Part shown: piece after piece, positions 16,993-26,443 of the stretch
How positions within the stretch are numbered: the first letter of the stretch is position 1
Layout: each line of letters opens with the position of its first letter
NCBI RefSeq assembly: GCF_001280565.1
Contig: NZ_LGRO01000002.1
Span: forward strand, 372,001 to 436,000
Reading direction: 5' to 3'
DNA from: Sulfobacillus thermosulfidooxidans
Lineage (GTDB): Bacteria; Bacillota; Sulfobacillia; Sulfobacillales; Sulfobacillaceae
DNA length: 64,000 bases
Notes under the pieces: generated by a model
What the model was told of the DNA's origin: nothing
Seen by the model: only the letters and a program-made list of their open reading frames with translations
Databases searched by the model: none
Made by a program: the position numbers and the translations under genes

Positions 16993-18819
16993 ATGTGGCC
17001 ATTTTCTGGGAGTAAACGCCGCATTCATCATACCCCGGCCCCCAAGACATGGGTTATTGAAGATCATCTGGATGACCCTAAACCCTTAAAGACCCCGCCC
17101 GGCAGTGAAAAACTTATGGACAACATGGTAACCACCCAGCAAACATTAGAAGACATTACGGGGGTCGACTTGGGACTTTTGCAAGATCTCATTACCGAAA
17201 CCAAGACCTTTGCCAAAGAGCTCGAAACCTTAGAAAAAACGGTCAAGCAACAAGGATCGGCTACGCAATCATTAGATACCTATAATGGCAGTGTCGAAGA
17301 TGCCTATAATATCTTGCAAAATACGGTGGGACAATCGCCCGATGTCATTATTCGTCGGTTCTTTCTCGGTCGAAAGCACCGCGTTCCCGCACTTTTGGTG
17401 TTTAATGATGGCTTAGCGGATAACCAGATGGTGGATCAAGATACCATTTTTCTGATGCAGCGTTACCAAAATGCGGAGGAACTCTGGAAGGATGGTCCCA
17501 AAATCCATCAATACGTCCATGATTCCATCGTTTCGGTAGGGCATGTGACGGTGGAAAATCGATGGACCAAATTGTTGCCGGACATGATGGGAGGTAATAC
17601 CCTCGTCTTTATCCAGGGCGCATCCCAAGTCTTAGTGCTCGATACGGTCAAATATCCGGCCCGGGCCATCGAAACCCCCGATACGGAGCGGGCCGTGAAA
17701 GGGCCTCAAGAATCCTTTAATGAAGTGGTGCTGACTCAAATGAATTTGATTCGGCGTCGCATTAAGAGTCCAGCGCTACACTTTGATCCTCTCAGCATTG
17801 GCTCCTATACCAAAACAGTGGTCATTATTGCCCACATTGAAGGCATTACCAATCCCGAACTGGTCATGTCAGTCAAACGCCGCTTACGTGGGGTAAAACT
17901 GGATGGGCTACAGTATTCAAACGCGTTGGTCCCCTATCTTACCACCCATCCCATGTCCTTGTTTCCGCAAGTGCGTTCCACTGAACGCGTGGACATTATT
18001 GTCCGAGATCTTCTTTTAGGAAAAGTGGCTATTTTAGTAGACAACACTCCTTACCCATTGACCGTTCCCTCCACGTTCATGGACTTTTATCAAACCACCG
18101 ATGATTATACCGGGAATTTTTGGGAAGCATCCTTGGAACGCCTGGTTCGTCTCTTTGGGCTTTTCGTGGGTCTGTTACTACCGCCTTTCTATGTGGCTTT
18201 TGTGTCTGTAAATCCCGACTTACTGCCATTGAAGCTTGTTATCACGATTGCCGGTTCGAGGGAATCGGTCCCATTTCCGCCGGTACTAGAAGTGTTAATC
18301 ATGTGGATTATTGTAGAAGTGTTGCGGGAAGCGGCCATCCGCTTACCCAAAGAACTCTCAACCACACTCGGTACCGTCGGCGCCATTGTGGTGGGAACCG
18401 CTATCGTCAAAGCCGGAATTGTCGATAGTATCATGATTGTCATCATCACTTTAACAGCGCTCGGATTATTCACCTCGCCGGTTTATGAGATGGCCACACC
18501 CTGGCGAATTTTGTTCTGGGTGCTAGTATTTGCCGCATATTTCTTAGGACTTTATGGCATGGTCCTCGCCATTATGATGATCTTGGCCCATTTAACCAGT
18601 CTAGAGAATTTTGGGGTAGCCTATTTATCCCCGTTTGGGCCTATGCGGCTTCGAGACTTGCAAGATTCTTGGCTGAGATTGCCCTTATCATTTCTCAAGA
18701 AGCGGCCAAGCTACCTGCGCCCTGTCAAAACACGCAAAATGGGCGCCAATATTCCCAAACCAATGAAAAATCCGCAACTCTACACGACGCAACAGGACCG
18801 GGTTGATGATGACGTTTAG
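16993..18819 (+). CDS. Spore germination receptor A subunit (GerA/GerK family)
   Basis: A 608-aa subunit of a nutrient germinant receptor in the spore inner membrane. The soluble N-terminal half includes the typical FFLGRKHRVPALLVFNDGL and GNTLVFIQGASQVLVLDT stretches, and the PHHxxERVD-like LFPQVRSTERVDII. The second half has about five membrane spans, including LFGLFVGLLLPPFYVAFVS and LEVLIMWIIVEVLREAAIRLP. The ATG at 16993 follows GGAAGGAGG. The C-terminal codons overlap the gerC-type gene by about 14 nt. The order A-C-B is one of the known arrangements. Confidence 0.9.
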   Translation: MWPFSGSKRRIHHTPAPKTWVIEDHLDDPKPLKTPPGSEKLMDNMVTTQQTLEDITGVDLGLLQDLITETKTFAKELETLEKTVKQQGSATQSLDTYNGSVEDAYNILQNTVGQSPDVIIRRFFLGRKHRVPALLVFNDGLADNQMVDQDTIFLMQRYQNAEELWKDGPKIHQYVHDSIVSVGHVTVENRWTKLLPDMMGGNTLVFIQGASQVLVLDTVKYPARAIETPDTERAVKGPQESFNEVVLTQMNLIRRRIKSPALHFDPLSIGSYTKTVVIIAHIEGITNPELVMSVKRRLRGVKLDGLQYSNALVPYLTTHPMSLFPQVRSTERVDIIVRDLLLGKVAILVDNTPYPLTVPSTFMDFYQTTDDYTGNFWEASLERLVRLFGLFVGLLLPPFYVAFVSVNPDLLPLKLVITIAGSRESVPFPPVLEVLIMWIIVEVLREAAIRLPKELSTTLGTVGAIVVGTAIVKAGIVDSIMIVIITLTALGLFTSPVYEMATPWRILFWVLVFAAYFLGLYGMVLAIMMILAHLTSLENFGVAYLSPFGPMRLRDLQDSWLRLPLSFLKKRPSYLRPVKTRKMGANIPKPMKNPQLYTTQQDRVDDDV

Positions 18820-19942
18820 AAAAGGACCTGCATCTTGGAAAAAGATATTGCTTCTGCTTCTTTTGGGAATAGGTCTTACCGGATGCTGGGACAATCGCCC
18901 TGTCGATTCCAGGGCCTTAGTGTTTACCCTGGGATTAGAACCCAGTTCCAATCCCAATGAATTCCGGATGCTCTTTCAGTTTCCCACGCCTCCCGCCATG
19001 GCCAAATATTCCAAAGGTTCAGGGGGAAGTTCAAGCACTCCGCCCGTTGCTGATGCAGTGGGTCAAGGCAAAAGTGTGGCCCAATGTTTTAATGCGGCAC
19101 AATCCCAAGTATCAAGGGATTTATATCTTGGCCAAATCCAGCTTATTGCCATTTCTACTCATCTCAGTGCGCCCCTATTAACCCGGGCTCTTGAATCCTT
19201 GGAACGTATCGGCACCCTAGACAAAACGCCCTTTTTGTTTGTAACATCTCAACCCTTAGAAAAAGTGGCATCAGTGGACACCGACCAAGAAGACTTTCCA
19301 ACCCTATACTATGTGACGCTCTTTTCCTGTCAACGCTGTCAAACCGATGCCTTGGGAGTTCGATTATGGCAATTTGCCGCCAATGCCGCCACTCCCGGAA
19401 TCGATCCCTCTCTGCCTCAAGTCACGGTCGATGCAAAAACCAAACAAATTGACGTCAATCGTATCGCGCTATACCAACATCTGCGTTATGTCGGAACATT
19501 AGACGCCAACCAAACCATGACGTTCGGCTTATTGAAAGGAGAAGCCCACAAAGTTAGCTTATTCCTGCCCCGTCAACAAGCGACATTAAGAGCGATCCAT
19601 GGACCAAGCCATCTCACTGTCAAGGAACGCAACGGCATTGTCTATGCAACATTTTATCTGAAATTGTATAGCACCTTAGAAGGCATTAAAACTCAAACAG
19701 AAACAGAAGGTCAGCTCGCTGAATTATCTCGCGAAGGCTCCGCTGTTCTCGCCCACCGTTGCCTTGCCTTGTTGCAAAAAACACAAAAAATGGATGTCGA
19801 CCCCTTTGGCGTCGGCCGAAAATTCGACTGGCGTTATCCCACGGAATTTACAGCATTTAAGCACTGGCATCAAGAATATCCGAAAGTCCATATGAGCGTC
19901 CATGTCAACTTAAGAATCGACAAAATGGGAGACATTAAATAG
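18806..19942 (+). CDS. Spore germination receptor C subunit, lipoprotein (Ger(x)C family)
   Basis: A 378-aa lipoprotein subunit of the germinant receptor. The signal peptide ILLLLLLGIGLTGC carries a lipobox (LTGC), and WDNRPVDSRALVFTLGLE follows, as in GerAC/GerKC proteins. The C-terminal domain has GVGRKFDWRYPTEF and KVHMSVHVNLRIDKMG, typical of the family. TTG at 18803 or ATG at 18809 are alternative starts. It overlaps the A subunit gene, so the two are coupled. Confidence 0.88.
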   Translation: MMTFRKGPASWKKILLLLLLGIGLTGCWDNRPVDSRALVFTLGLEPSSNPNEFRMLFQFPTPPAMAKYSKGSGGSSSTPPVADAVGQGKSVAQCFNAAQSQVSRDLYLGQIQLIAISTHLSAPLLTRALESLERIGTLDKTPFLFVTSQPLEKVASVDTDQEDFPTLYYVTLFSCQRCQTDALGVRLWQFAANAATPGIDPSLPQVTVDAKTKQIDVNRIALYQHLRYVGTLDANQTMTFGLLKGEAHKVSLFLPRQQATLRAIHGPSHLTVKERNGIVYATFYLKLYSTLEGIKTQTETEGQLAELSREGSAVLAHRCLALLQKTQKMDVDPFGVGRKFDWRYPTEFTAFKHWHQEYPKVHMSVHVNLRIDKMGDIK

Positions 19943-19990
19943 TACCAACATTCTGGAATGATCCGGGAGCAAGAAAGGAGCGATGTGGAC

Positions 19991-21157
19991 ATGGATTTCG
20001 GAAAAAGTCAGCGCCTGCCCCGCATTTCCGGATTGCAATTTGGAACGGTCGTCACTGCAGGGTATATGGCTATGGGCATCTTTTACTTTCCCCGGCAAAT
20101 GGTTACAGCAGCCGGGCGTGATGCTATTTGGTCTTTTTGGCTCGAAGGTTTGGTGACCTATTTTCTTATGCGTTTAACCTTTGCCATGAACCGGCTAGTT
20201 CCCAATGAGACCTTGGGCGAATTTGCCCCCAAAATTGTTTCAACCCCTATCGGTCTTTTGATCGGGCTGTATACGGTGGTCTATCATCTCGCGCTCGCTA
20301 TTGTCGCGGCCGTCTTATTCGGCTATGTTTTGAGCAATATTTTTCTCCCTGATACTCCGGTATGGGGTGTAACCGGAGCGCTCGTCCTGACCAGCTTATA
20401 TATTGCCTCTCTGGGCATTTCTTCGCTCGCTAGGACTTTGCAGTCCGGTTATATTCCTATGGTACTTTTGACATTGTTAACCTTGGTCCTAGCGATGGGG
20501 GTGATTCGTCATCCTATCTTGTTGGAACCGCCCGTCAATATTCAGGTGATTCCCATCTTGCAAGGCGCATACCGGGAATATTTTCTCTTCATTGGATTCG
20601 AAGTCAGTGTCACCCTCTATCCTTTTATCCGCAATGAAGAACGGCGCAAGGGCGAGCGCTTTGCATATCTTGGACTGGGTCTTATGGTATTGATCGGAAC
20701 CGTCATGTACGAGGCGACAATGGCCACTTTTGGTCCTGCCTTCATCCCCCTGATGCGTTGGCCTATTGTGAGTCTCATGCGCATTCTGGCCGTCAATGGG
20801 TTTTTTGTGAGCAAATGGGGTATGCTGGTCGTGGTGCTGTGGACCGTTGCTGTGGTGGCCTTTATCGCTATTCGCTTATGGTGCTTGGCTCATGATATGG
20901 CGGCCATGATTCACTGGCACTCGCGCTATAGCTATCCGACATTTTTATTGATCGGCGCCGTTATTATCTTTATTTTTTCCATTTGGATTCCCAACGCCAA
21001 AATCACTGACTACATTACGCAAACCTTTATATTACCCCTAGGCTTTTTGTATTTGCTTGGCATTCCGTTATTAATTTTGACAGTCGCCCATTTTCGCAAA
21101 CCCACCGTCAGGAAATTACGCCAGAAAACCGAGCCCGAACCGCCCACGCCCGGCTAA
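19991..21157 (+). CDS. Spore germination receptor B subunit (GerAB/ArcD permease family)
   Basis: A 388-aa integral membrane protein of the amino acid/polyamine permease superfamily, the probable germinant-binding and transport-like subunit. About ten membrane spans are visible. The family start ISGLQFGTVVTAGYMAMGIFYFPRQMV and the central FIGFEVSVTLYPFI are typical. The ATG at 19991 follows AAAGGAGCG. The stop directly abuts the end of the convergent histidine kinase gene (21158), leaving no space for a separate terminator. Confidence 0.88.
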   Translation: MDFGKSQRLPRISGLQFGTVVTAGYMAMGIFYFPRQMVTAAGRDAIWSFWLEGLVTYFLMRLTFAMNRLVPNETLGEFAPKIVSTPIGLLIGLYTVVYHLALAIVAAVLFGYVLSNIFLPDTPVWGVTGALVLTSLYIASLGISSLARTLQSGYIPMVLLTLLTLVLAMGVIRHPILLEPPVNIQVIPILQGAYREYFLFIGFEVSVTLYPFIRNEERRKGERFAYLGLGLMVLIGTVMYEATMATFGPAFIPLMRWPIVSLMRILAVNGFFVSKWGMLVVVLWTVAVVAFIAIRLWCLAHDMAAMIHWHSRYSYPTFLLIGAVIIFIFSIWIPNAKITDYITQTFILPLGFLYLLGIPLLILTVAHFRKPTVRKLRQKTEPEPPTPG

Positions 21158-22408
21158 TCAATTGGGTTCAGGATATGGCAAGATAATGGTCACGGTTGTG
21201 CCTTCTTGGCGACTGGATGAAATGTCAAGACGACCCTGATGAGCATCCACAAGTTGTTTGATAATAAACAGTCCTAGCCCGTGTCCATCCTGCTTCGTTG
21301 TCCGCCGTTCTAAAAATAAAGTGCGCATAACCTCATCGGGAATCCCATAACCATTGTCATGAATCCTAATATATTGCCACGTGTCGTCTTGTTCGACAAA
21401 AACGGTAATTTGGCCACCTTCTGGCATCGCCTCGGCGGCATTTTTAAAGACGTTTATCAATATCTGTTCAAACCGATCAGGGTCCACATAAATACGGTCT
21501 TCAGGAGAAAACCGCGTTTGGAGCTGCAACTTCTCAGAGGTGGTTGTGCGAATAACTGACCATGCCTTATCCACTAATGTGCTCACTAAGCACCACTGTT
21601 TTTGAATTTCCTGGCTCCTCGACAACCACATGAGATCGGATGTTAAGCGGGACAAACGATCAATCTCCCCCATGGCCCGCGATAAATATTCTTTCGCTGG
21701 TCCCTCCGCCACCTGCATAAGCGCCAGTTCCACATAACCACTTAAGGCTGCCAGGGGATTACGCACCTCGTGCATCATGGCCGAGGCAAACTGCACAGAG
21801 ATTTTATCTTGCTCAATAAGACGCTGTGGCACCGCCTCAAAAATCACCCACGGATAGTGAGTGTGAATACGAATCTCAAAACCCTCTTGGGTCAAAGCAA
21901 AAAAGGACTGCTGACCCCTACGTATCACCACGTGCCAGGGAGGCAACCAAGCCACCGAGTTCCAGCGTTGCCCCACAATGTTCTCCCCAAGAAGCAGGCG
22001 TGCATGATAATTCACCAAAACGAATTGTCCGTCTTGAGCGATAGCAATTCCTGTTTGTAAAAAATCACCGGCTAGACCGGAAAGATTATCGGACACCCAC
22101 AATAGATAGCCTTCCACAGTGCCCGTGAGATTGCGGACGGGTTGGCTCTCCACAGTTACGTTAACACCAGAAGACAAAACGACCGGGTCGAGACGTTGGT
22201 ATTCTTCTGTTTCAACAACCTGACGAAGTAAGGCCCGTACGGTTTTACGATTGGCGGAAAACCATCTGGCATAACGGTTTCTCCACACAATGTGACGGTT
22301 GGGTGCCACAAACAATATGGGTAACGGAAGACGATCCAGAACCTCTTTGCCCACAAGAAAGTCATTAGTTACCTGGATATGGGGCAAAATATGAAACGTA
22401 TGAGGCAC
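21158..22408 (-). CDS. PAS-domain sensor histidine kinase, sporulation-kinase-like
   Basis: A 416-aa kinase with one or two N-terminal PAS-like regions (LPIPILFVAPNRHIVWRNRYARWF near residues 27-50, and GIAIAQDGQFVLVNYHARLLLG). The HisKA box FASAMMHEVRNPLAALSGYVEL has the phosphoacceptor His. The HATPase part has ILINVFKNAAEAMPEGG, IHDNGYGIP and GHGLGLFIIKQLVDAHQG. No response regulator is adjacent and no membrane span is obvious, which resembles orphan phosphorelay kinases such as KinA or KinE. A role in sporulation is inferred from this and from the ger neighbourhood. The GTG start follows AGGAG. Confidence 0.85.
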   Translation of the reverse strand: MPHTFHILPHIQVTNDFLVGKEVLDRLPLPILFVAPNRHIVWRNRYARWFSANRKTVRALLRQVVETEEYQRLDPVVLSSGVNVTVESQPVRNLTGTVEGYLLWVSDNLSGLAGDFLQTGIAIAQDGQFVLVNYHARLLLGENIVGQRWNSVAWLPPWHVVIRRGQQSFFALTQEGFEIRIHTHYPWVIFEAVPQRLIEQDKISVQFASAMMHEVRNPLAALSGYVELALMQVAEGPAKEYLSRAMGEIDRLSRLTSDLMWLSRSQEIQKQWCLVSTLVDKAWSVIRTTTSEKLQLQTRFSPEDRIYVDPDRFEQILINVFKNAAEAMPEGGQITVFVEQDDTWQYIRIHDNGYGIPDEVMRTLFLERRTTKQDGHGLGLFIIKQLVDAHQGRLDISSSRQEGTTVTIILPYPEPN

Positions 22409-22605
22409 GCTGGCGCATCTCCTGTCCTATGGTATCAGATAGAAACCAATTTGATATTCGACGCAAGTTAAAAAAAGTCCTTCTCTCGCTTCCAAGAAAG
22501 TTGTTCGTCAATCATAAACTTCCGAATGCCTGTTAAATAGAGTACGATAGAGAACGTGACATGTACAGGCGAATAAATTTGGCAGTGGACCCAAGGGGTG
22601 ACCAT

Positions 22606-24315
22606 ATGGCTGATAAAGGAGAAAATCGGGGCGGCTTTCATTACGCGGATATTCTGGTTGGAGCCGTCATCATCGCAATTCTTTCCCTCATACTCGCTTG
22701 GGCCACCCATGCCCATCATTACCGTCCCGAAACCGGTGGGATCTCACTAGCGTATGCAAAACTTCCTCTCTATGCATTATATTCATGGTTGCGCATGTTC
22801 TTTGCCTATCTTCTCTCTATTATATTTACATTTGTTTATGCCTATCAGGCTGCCTATAACAAACGGGCAGAAAAAATTTTGATTCCTTTATTAGATATAT
22901 TACAGTCCATTCCCGTCTTATCGTTTCTTCCTGTGGTCCTTTTAGCGTTTATCGCCTTATTTCCGGGTTCCCGTCTCGGAGTCAATTTGGCTTCGATTTT
23001 GCTGATTTTCACCGGGCAGGTATGGAATATGGTCTTCGCCTTTTATCATGGGCTCATTACCATTCCCCGCGATTTGAGAGAATCAGCCCTATCGTTAAAT
23101 CTTTCTCCCTGGCAGCGCTTTCGCACCCTGGAACTTCCTTATGCGATGGTGGGATTAGTATGGAATTCCATGATGTCATGGGCCGGCGGCTGGTTCTTTT
23201 TGATGGCAGCCGAAATGTTTTCGCTAGGTAACCGCAACTACCAATTGCAAGGATTAGGCTCGTACCTGCAAACAGCAGCCAATCAGGGAAATTGGAACAA
23301 GGAAATTTGGGGATTACTAGTATTGATTGCCGTTATTGTCGCCATGGATCAATTGGTCTGGCGCCCTTTATTAGCCTGGTCAGACAAGTTTAAAATGGAA
23401 CTGGTGGAAGGAGCGGTAAAACCGCGTTCTGCCGTGTTGATGATTCTGCGGCGATCGATTTTATTGGAATGGCTGGGCCAAAAAGTGTTTGCTCCCGTGA
23501 CGGAGTGGACCGATCGCCTTTTCAGCCGAACGCTTCCGAAAATTACCCATAAACAACCGGTGGAAAGTCTTATGGGTCTTCTTCGCTCACTACTTCTTGC
23601 CTTCTCCCTTATTGCACTATTCAGCGCATTAGAAGGGGCCTTTCACCTCATGGCTCACTGGACGTGGTCACAAGTCCTGATGGTGTTATTAGCCGTGGGC
23701 GCCACCCTCTTTCGCGTCATGATGTCCTTACTCATCTCGGTGTTATGGACGGTACCTGTCGGTGTATTCATTGGTTCTCATCCCAAATGGGCCCAGGCAT
23801 TAACGCCGATTACCCAAATTGCCGCCTCTGTTCCCGCCACCGCATTGTTTCCGGGGCTTGTTGCCTTATTAATCGGGCTACATGGCGGTCTCCAAACGGC
23901 GTCAATCCTTCTGATGGTTCTAGGGACCCAATGGTATATTTTGTTTAATGTCATTGCTGGGGCATCGGCCATTCCTGAGGATTTACGTGAAGCCACCGTA
24001 ATGTTCCGGTTAAAAGGCTGGCAAGCATGGAAAACATTAATTCTGCCCGCCATCTATCCTTATTTAATCACCGGACTCATTACGGCTTCGGGCGGTGCCT
24101 GGAATGCGAGTATCGTAGCCGAATATGTAAGCTTTCATAATCGTACCTACACCACCTTTGGTGTCGGTTCGTTAATTGCTGAAACCTCCCAAAAAGGGCA
24201 GTTTTCTCTGCTTTTGTTGGCTACAGGGACACTGGCATTAACCGTGGTCCTGATTAATCGATTAATTTGGCGGCCATTATATAACCGAGCTGCGGAACGC
24301 TATTCCTTGTCATAA
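22606..24315 (+). CDS. ABC transporter permease, two fused BPD_transp_1 domains
   Basis: A 569-aa permease of the NitT/TauT (nitrate, sulfonate, bicarbonate) type with two transport domains in tandem. The first carries LRESALSLNLSPWQRFRTLELPYAM, the second LREATVMFRLKGWQAWKTLILPAIYP. Both are the EAA-type loops that contact the ATPase. About 12 membrane spans are visible. The fused form needs only one gene for a full channel. The ATG at 22606 follows AAGGGGTGACC. It is directly followed by its ATPase gene. No solute-binding protein gene adjoins. Confidence 0.88.
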   Translation: MADKGENRGGFHYADILVGAVIIAILSLILAWATHAHHYRPETGGISLAYAKLPLYALYSWLRMFFAYLLSIIFTFVYAYQAAYNKRAEKILIPLLDILQSIPVLSFLPVVLLAFIALFPGSRLGVNLASILLIFTGQVWNMVFAFYHGLITIPRDLRESALSLNLSPWQRFRTLELPYAMVGLVWNSMMSWAGGWFFLMAAEMFSLGNRNYQLQGLGSYLQTAANQGNWNKEIWGLLVLIAVIVAMDQLVWRPLLAWSDKFKMELVEGAVKPRSAVLMILRRSILLEWLGQKVFAPVTEWTDRLFSRTLPKITHKQPVESLMGLLRSLLLAFSLIALFSALEGAFHLMAHWTWSQVLMVLLAVGATLFRVMMSLLISVLWTVPVGVFIGSHPKWAQALTPITQIAASVPATALFPGLVALLIGLHGGLQTASILLMVLGTQWYILFNVIAGASAIPEDLREATVMFRLKGWQAWKTLILPAIYPYLITGLITASGGAWNASIVAEYVSFHNRTYTTFGVGSLIAETSQKGQFSLLLLATGTLALTVVLINRLIWRPLYNRAAERYSLS

Positions 24316-24328
24316 GTGAGGATTGATT

Positions 24329-25702
24329 ATGAATCATGCACCCCATGTTGAAAAAAACAGCCTAATCCGTCTCTTAGGCGTGACCAAGATGTATGAGCAA
24401 CCCGATAAGTACGATATTCTGGTACTCGACGACATCACCTTGGATATCTATCCTGGGGAATTTGTGGCACTCTTAGGGCCTTCAGGCTCGGGAAAGTCCA
24501 CATTACTCCGTATTATCACGGGGCTCTCTCATCCTTCTTTTGGCACGGTTTTATACCGGGGGCGGCCTGTCACCGGCCCCAATCCCAAAGCTGCCATGGT
24601 ATTTCAGTCTTTTGCCCTATATCCGTGGTTGACGATTTTACAAAATGTCGAACTGGGCCTGGTCGCTAAAGGGGAAAATTTAAAGGCGCGGCGGGAAAAA
24701 TCCCTGAAACTCCTCGATTTAATCGGGCTCAATGGTTATGAGGATGCCTTTCCCAAAGAACTTTCGGGGGGAATGCGCCAACGTGTGGGATTTGCCCGGG
24801 CGCTTGCCGTTGACCCGGAACTGTTGTGTATGGATGAGCCCTTTTCAGCACTCGATTTTTTGACTGCAGAAAATCTCCGGTCGGAACTCCTGGATTTATG
24901 GTTGGAATCAAAAATTCCGACAAAAGCCATTTTAATGGTCACGCACGGAATCGAAGAAGCTGTGTTTATGGCCGACCGAATTGTTATTTTATCGAAAAAT
25001 CCCGCGCGCATTATTGCCGATTTGCCCGTACCGCTTCCCTATCCCCGTAACCGCAAATCCCTGGAATTTATCGATCTCGTGGACTATGTCTATAAAGTCG
25101 TAACGGGACGTGACGATGACAAACGTGCAGACACAGAGTCGAAAGATCACACGGCCCATAGTGTCATGACGGATCGTGCCACCTTGCAACCAATTCCTTA
25201 TGGCCATTTGTCGATGTTAAGCGGCTTATTAGAATTAGTAGCCGATCGCGGCGGTCAAGACGATTTATATCATTTAGGCTCGGAATTGTTTTTAGAGGTC
25301 GACGATTTATTGCCCGTCACCGAAACCGCAGAACTCTTTCATCTCGCTGATGTCAAAGAAGGGGACCTCACGTTAACGGATTTGGGTCGCCAATTTGTCG
25401 AGGCCGACGTGAATGAACGCAAACGAATCATTCGCGAGCAATTGCGTGATGTGCCACTTTTTCGGCTTATTGACCGGGTTTTGCGCAGTAAAGCCAATCA
25501 CGCCATGCCTAAAGAATTTTTCAATGACATTCTCGAAGAACATTTTTCCGTAGACGAAGCCGAGCGTCAGCTGATGACAGCAATTAACTGGGGGCGTTTT
25601 GCCGATTTATTCCATTATGATACCGATACCGAACTCTTGTATTTAGCTCTTGACCAGCAAGAACAAGATAATAATGGCACCGTTCCGTTACAAGAAAAGT
25701 GA
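24329..25702 (+). CDS. ABC transporter ATPase with C-terminal AAA-associated domain
   Basis: A 457-aa ATPase energising the preceding permease. Residues about 15-250 hold Walker A (GPSGSGKST), the Q-loop (VFQSFALYPWLT), the signature LSGGMRQRVGFARAL, Walker B (LLCMDEPFSALD) and the switch His (VTHGIEEA). This matches the NitT/TauT/SsuB group. The C-terminal ~170 residues (PYGHLSMLSGLLELVADRGG onward) match the AAA-associated domain found in a subset of these proteins, possibly regulatory. The ATG at 24329 follows GTGAGG. The substrate is not predictable from sequence alone. Confidence 0.88.
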   Translation: MNHAPHVEKNSLIRLLGVTKMYEQPDKYDILVLDDITLDIYPGEFVALLGPSGSGKSTLLRIITGLSHPSFGTVLYRGRPVTGPNPKAAMVFQSFALYPWLTILQNVELGLVAKGENLKARREKSLKLLDLIGLNGYEDAFPKELSGGMRQRVGFARALAVDPELLCMDEPFSALDFLTAENLRSELLDLWLESKIPTKAILMVTHGIEEAVFMADRIVILSKNPARIIADLPVPLPYPRNRKSLEFIDLVDYVYKVVTGRDDDKRADTESKDHTAHSVMTDRATLQPIPYGHLSMLSGLLELVADRGGQDDLYHLGSELFLEVDDLLPVTETAELFHLADVKEGDLTLTDLGRQFVEADVNERKRIIREQLRDVPLFRLIDRVLRSKANHAMPKEFFNDILEEHFSVDEAERQLMTAINWGRFADLFHYDTDTELLYLALDQQEQDNNGTVPLQEK

Positions 25703-25737
25703 GGCATTGGGACATACTCTTATCGGAGGTGATGACT

Positions 25738-26145
25738 ATGCTCATGCGCTGGGATCCTACTGATATCCAGCACTTCCGCAATGATATGTCCCGCGTCTGG
25801 AACCGGATGCGTGACGATTGGAATCTTGATGACACCAAGCCACGGACCCATTTACACCAAATCGAAAATGGGTATATGGCGGAATTTGAACTACCTGGGG
25901 TCGACCCGGATTTAGTCAACATCGAAGTCGATGAGGAATCAATTAGTGTTAAGGGAACATTCCCTGCCTCGCCCTTGGAACAAGATAAGCGAGAAGGAGA
26001 AGAATTTCAAGCCGTGGTGGGCTTTCCCACCGAAATTGATCCCGAATCTGCAGAGGCGGAGTACAAATATGGCTTGCTCCGGGTCAAAGTCTATAAGGCC
26101 ACGGGCCGCCGTAAGAAAATCAGCATTAGTAACGCTGCTCACTAA
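25738..26145 (+). CDS. Small heat-shock protein, Hsp20 family
   Basis: A 135-aa alpha-crystallin-type chaperone that holds unfolding proteins. The core domain starts near residue 38 with ENGYMAEFELPGVDPDLVNIEVDEESISVKG and ends with YGLLRVKVYKATGRRKKISIS, the usual beta-sandwich and I-x-V-like tail. A GGAGGTGATG site lies just before the ATG. It follows the ABC ATPase gene by about 35 nt and is closed by the terminator at 26149-26176. Confidence 0.9.
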   Translation: MLMRWDPTDIQHFRNDMSRVWNRMRDDWNLDDTKPRTHLHQIENGYMAEFELPGVDPDLVNIEVDEESISVKGTFPASPLEQDKREGEEFQAVVGFPTEIDPESAEAEYKYGLLRVKVYKATGRRKKISISNAAH

Positions 26146-26148
26146 ATC

Positions 26149-26176
26149 ACATAAGGGGCCATACGGCCCCTTATGT
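26149..26176. terminator. Terminator after the Hsp20 gene
   Basis: A perfect 12-bp stem, ACATAAGGGGCC and its complement, with a 4-nt loop (ATAC). It lies between convergent genes and overlaps the last codons of the minus-strand 90-aa gene. Confidence 0.8.
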
Positions 26177-26443
26177 TTCTGGTTTATCAGGAGGCTTACG
26201 TTTTTTGCCCGAGAAAATGCCGGCCATTACCCCAATGAGAATGCCTCCCAAAAGAGGCTCCCAGCCTTGTGGAGGGGGTCCGACCCAGATTACCGAAGAA
26301 GCCTCCGCTAAAAGGGCACCGAGTCCGGCGACAATCATAGTCCAAACAATGGAAATTGGACCCTGGGGTCTTAATGCACGACCGAAAATCGCCCCGATGA
26401 CCGCGGAACTGACCGCGATAGCTAAAGCTAATGTCGTCCTCAA
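26171..26443 (-). CDS. Small membrane protein, 90 aa, function unknown
   Basis: Three hydrophobic stretches (LALAIAVSSAVIGAIFG, IVWTMIVAGLGALLAEASSVIWV, LLGGILIGVMAGIFSG) followed by a basic tail, KKRKPPDKPET. I do not recognise a family. The start overlaps the leuS stop by 4 nt (ATGA-type), so it is translated downstream of leuS in the same transcript. Confidence 0.65.
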   Translation of the reverse strand: MRTTLALAIAVSSAVIGAIFGRALRPQGPISIVWTMIVAGLGALLAEASSVIWVGPPPQGWEPLLGGILIGVMAGIFSGKKRKPPDKPET

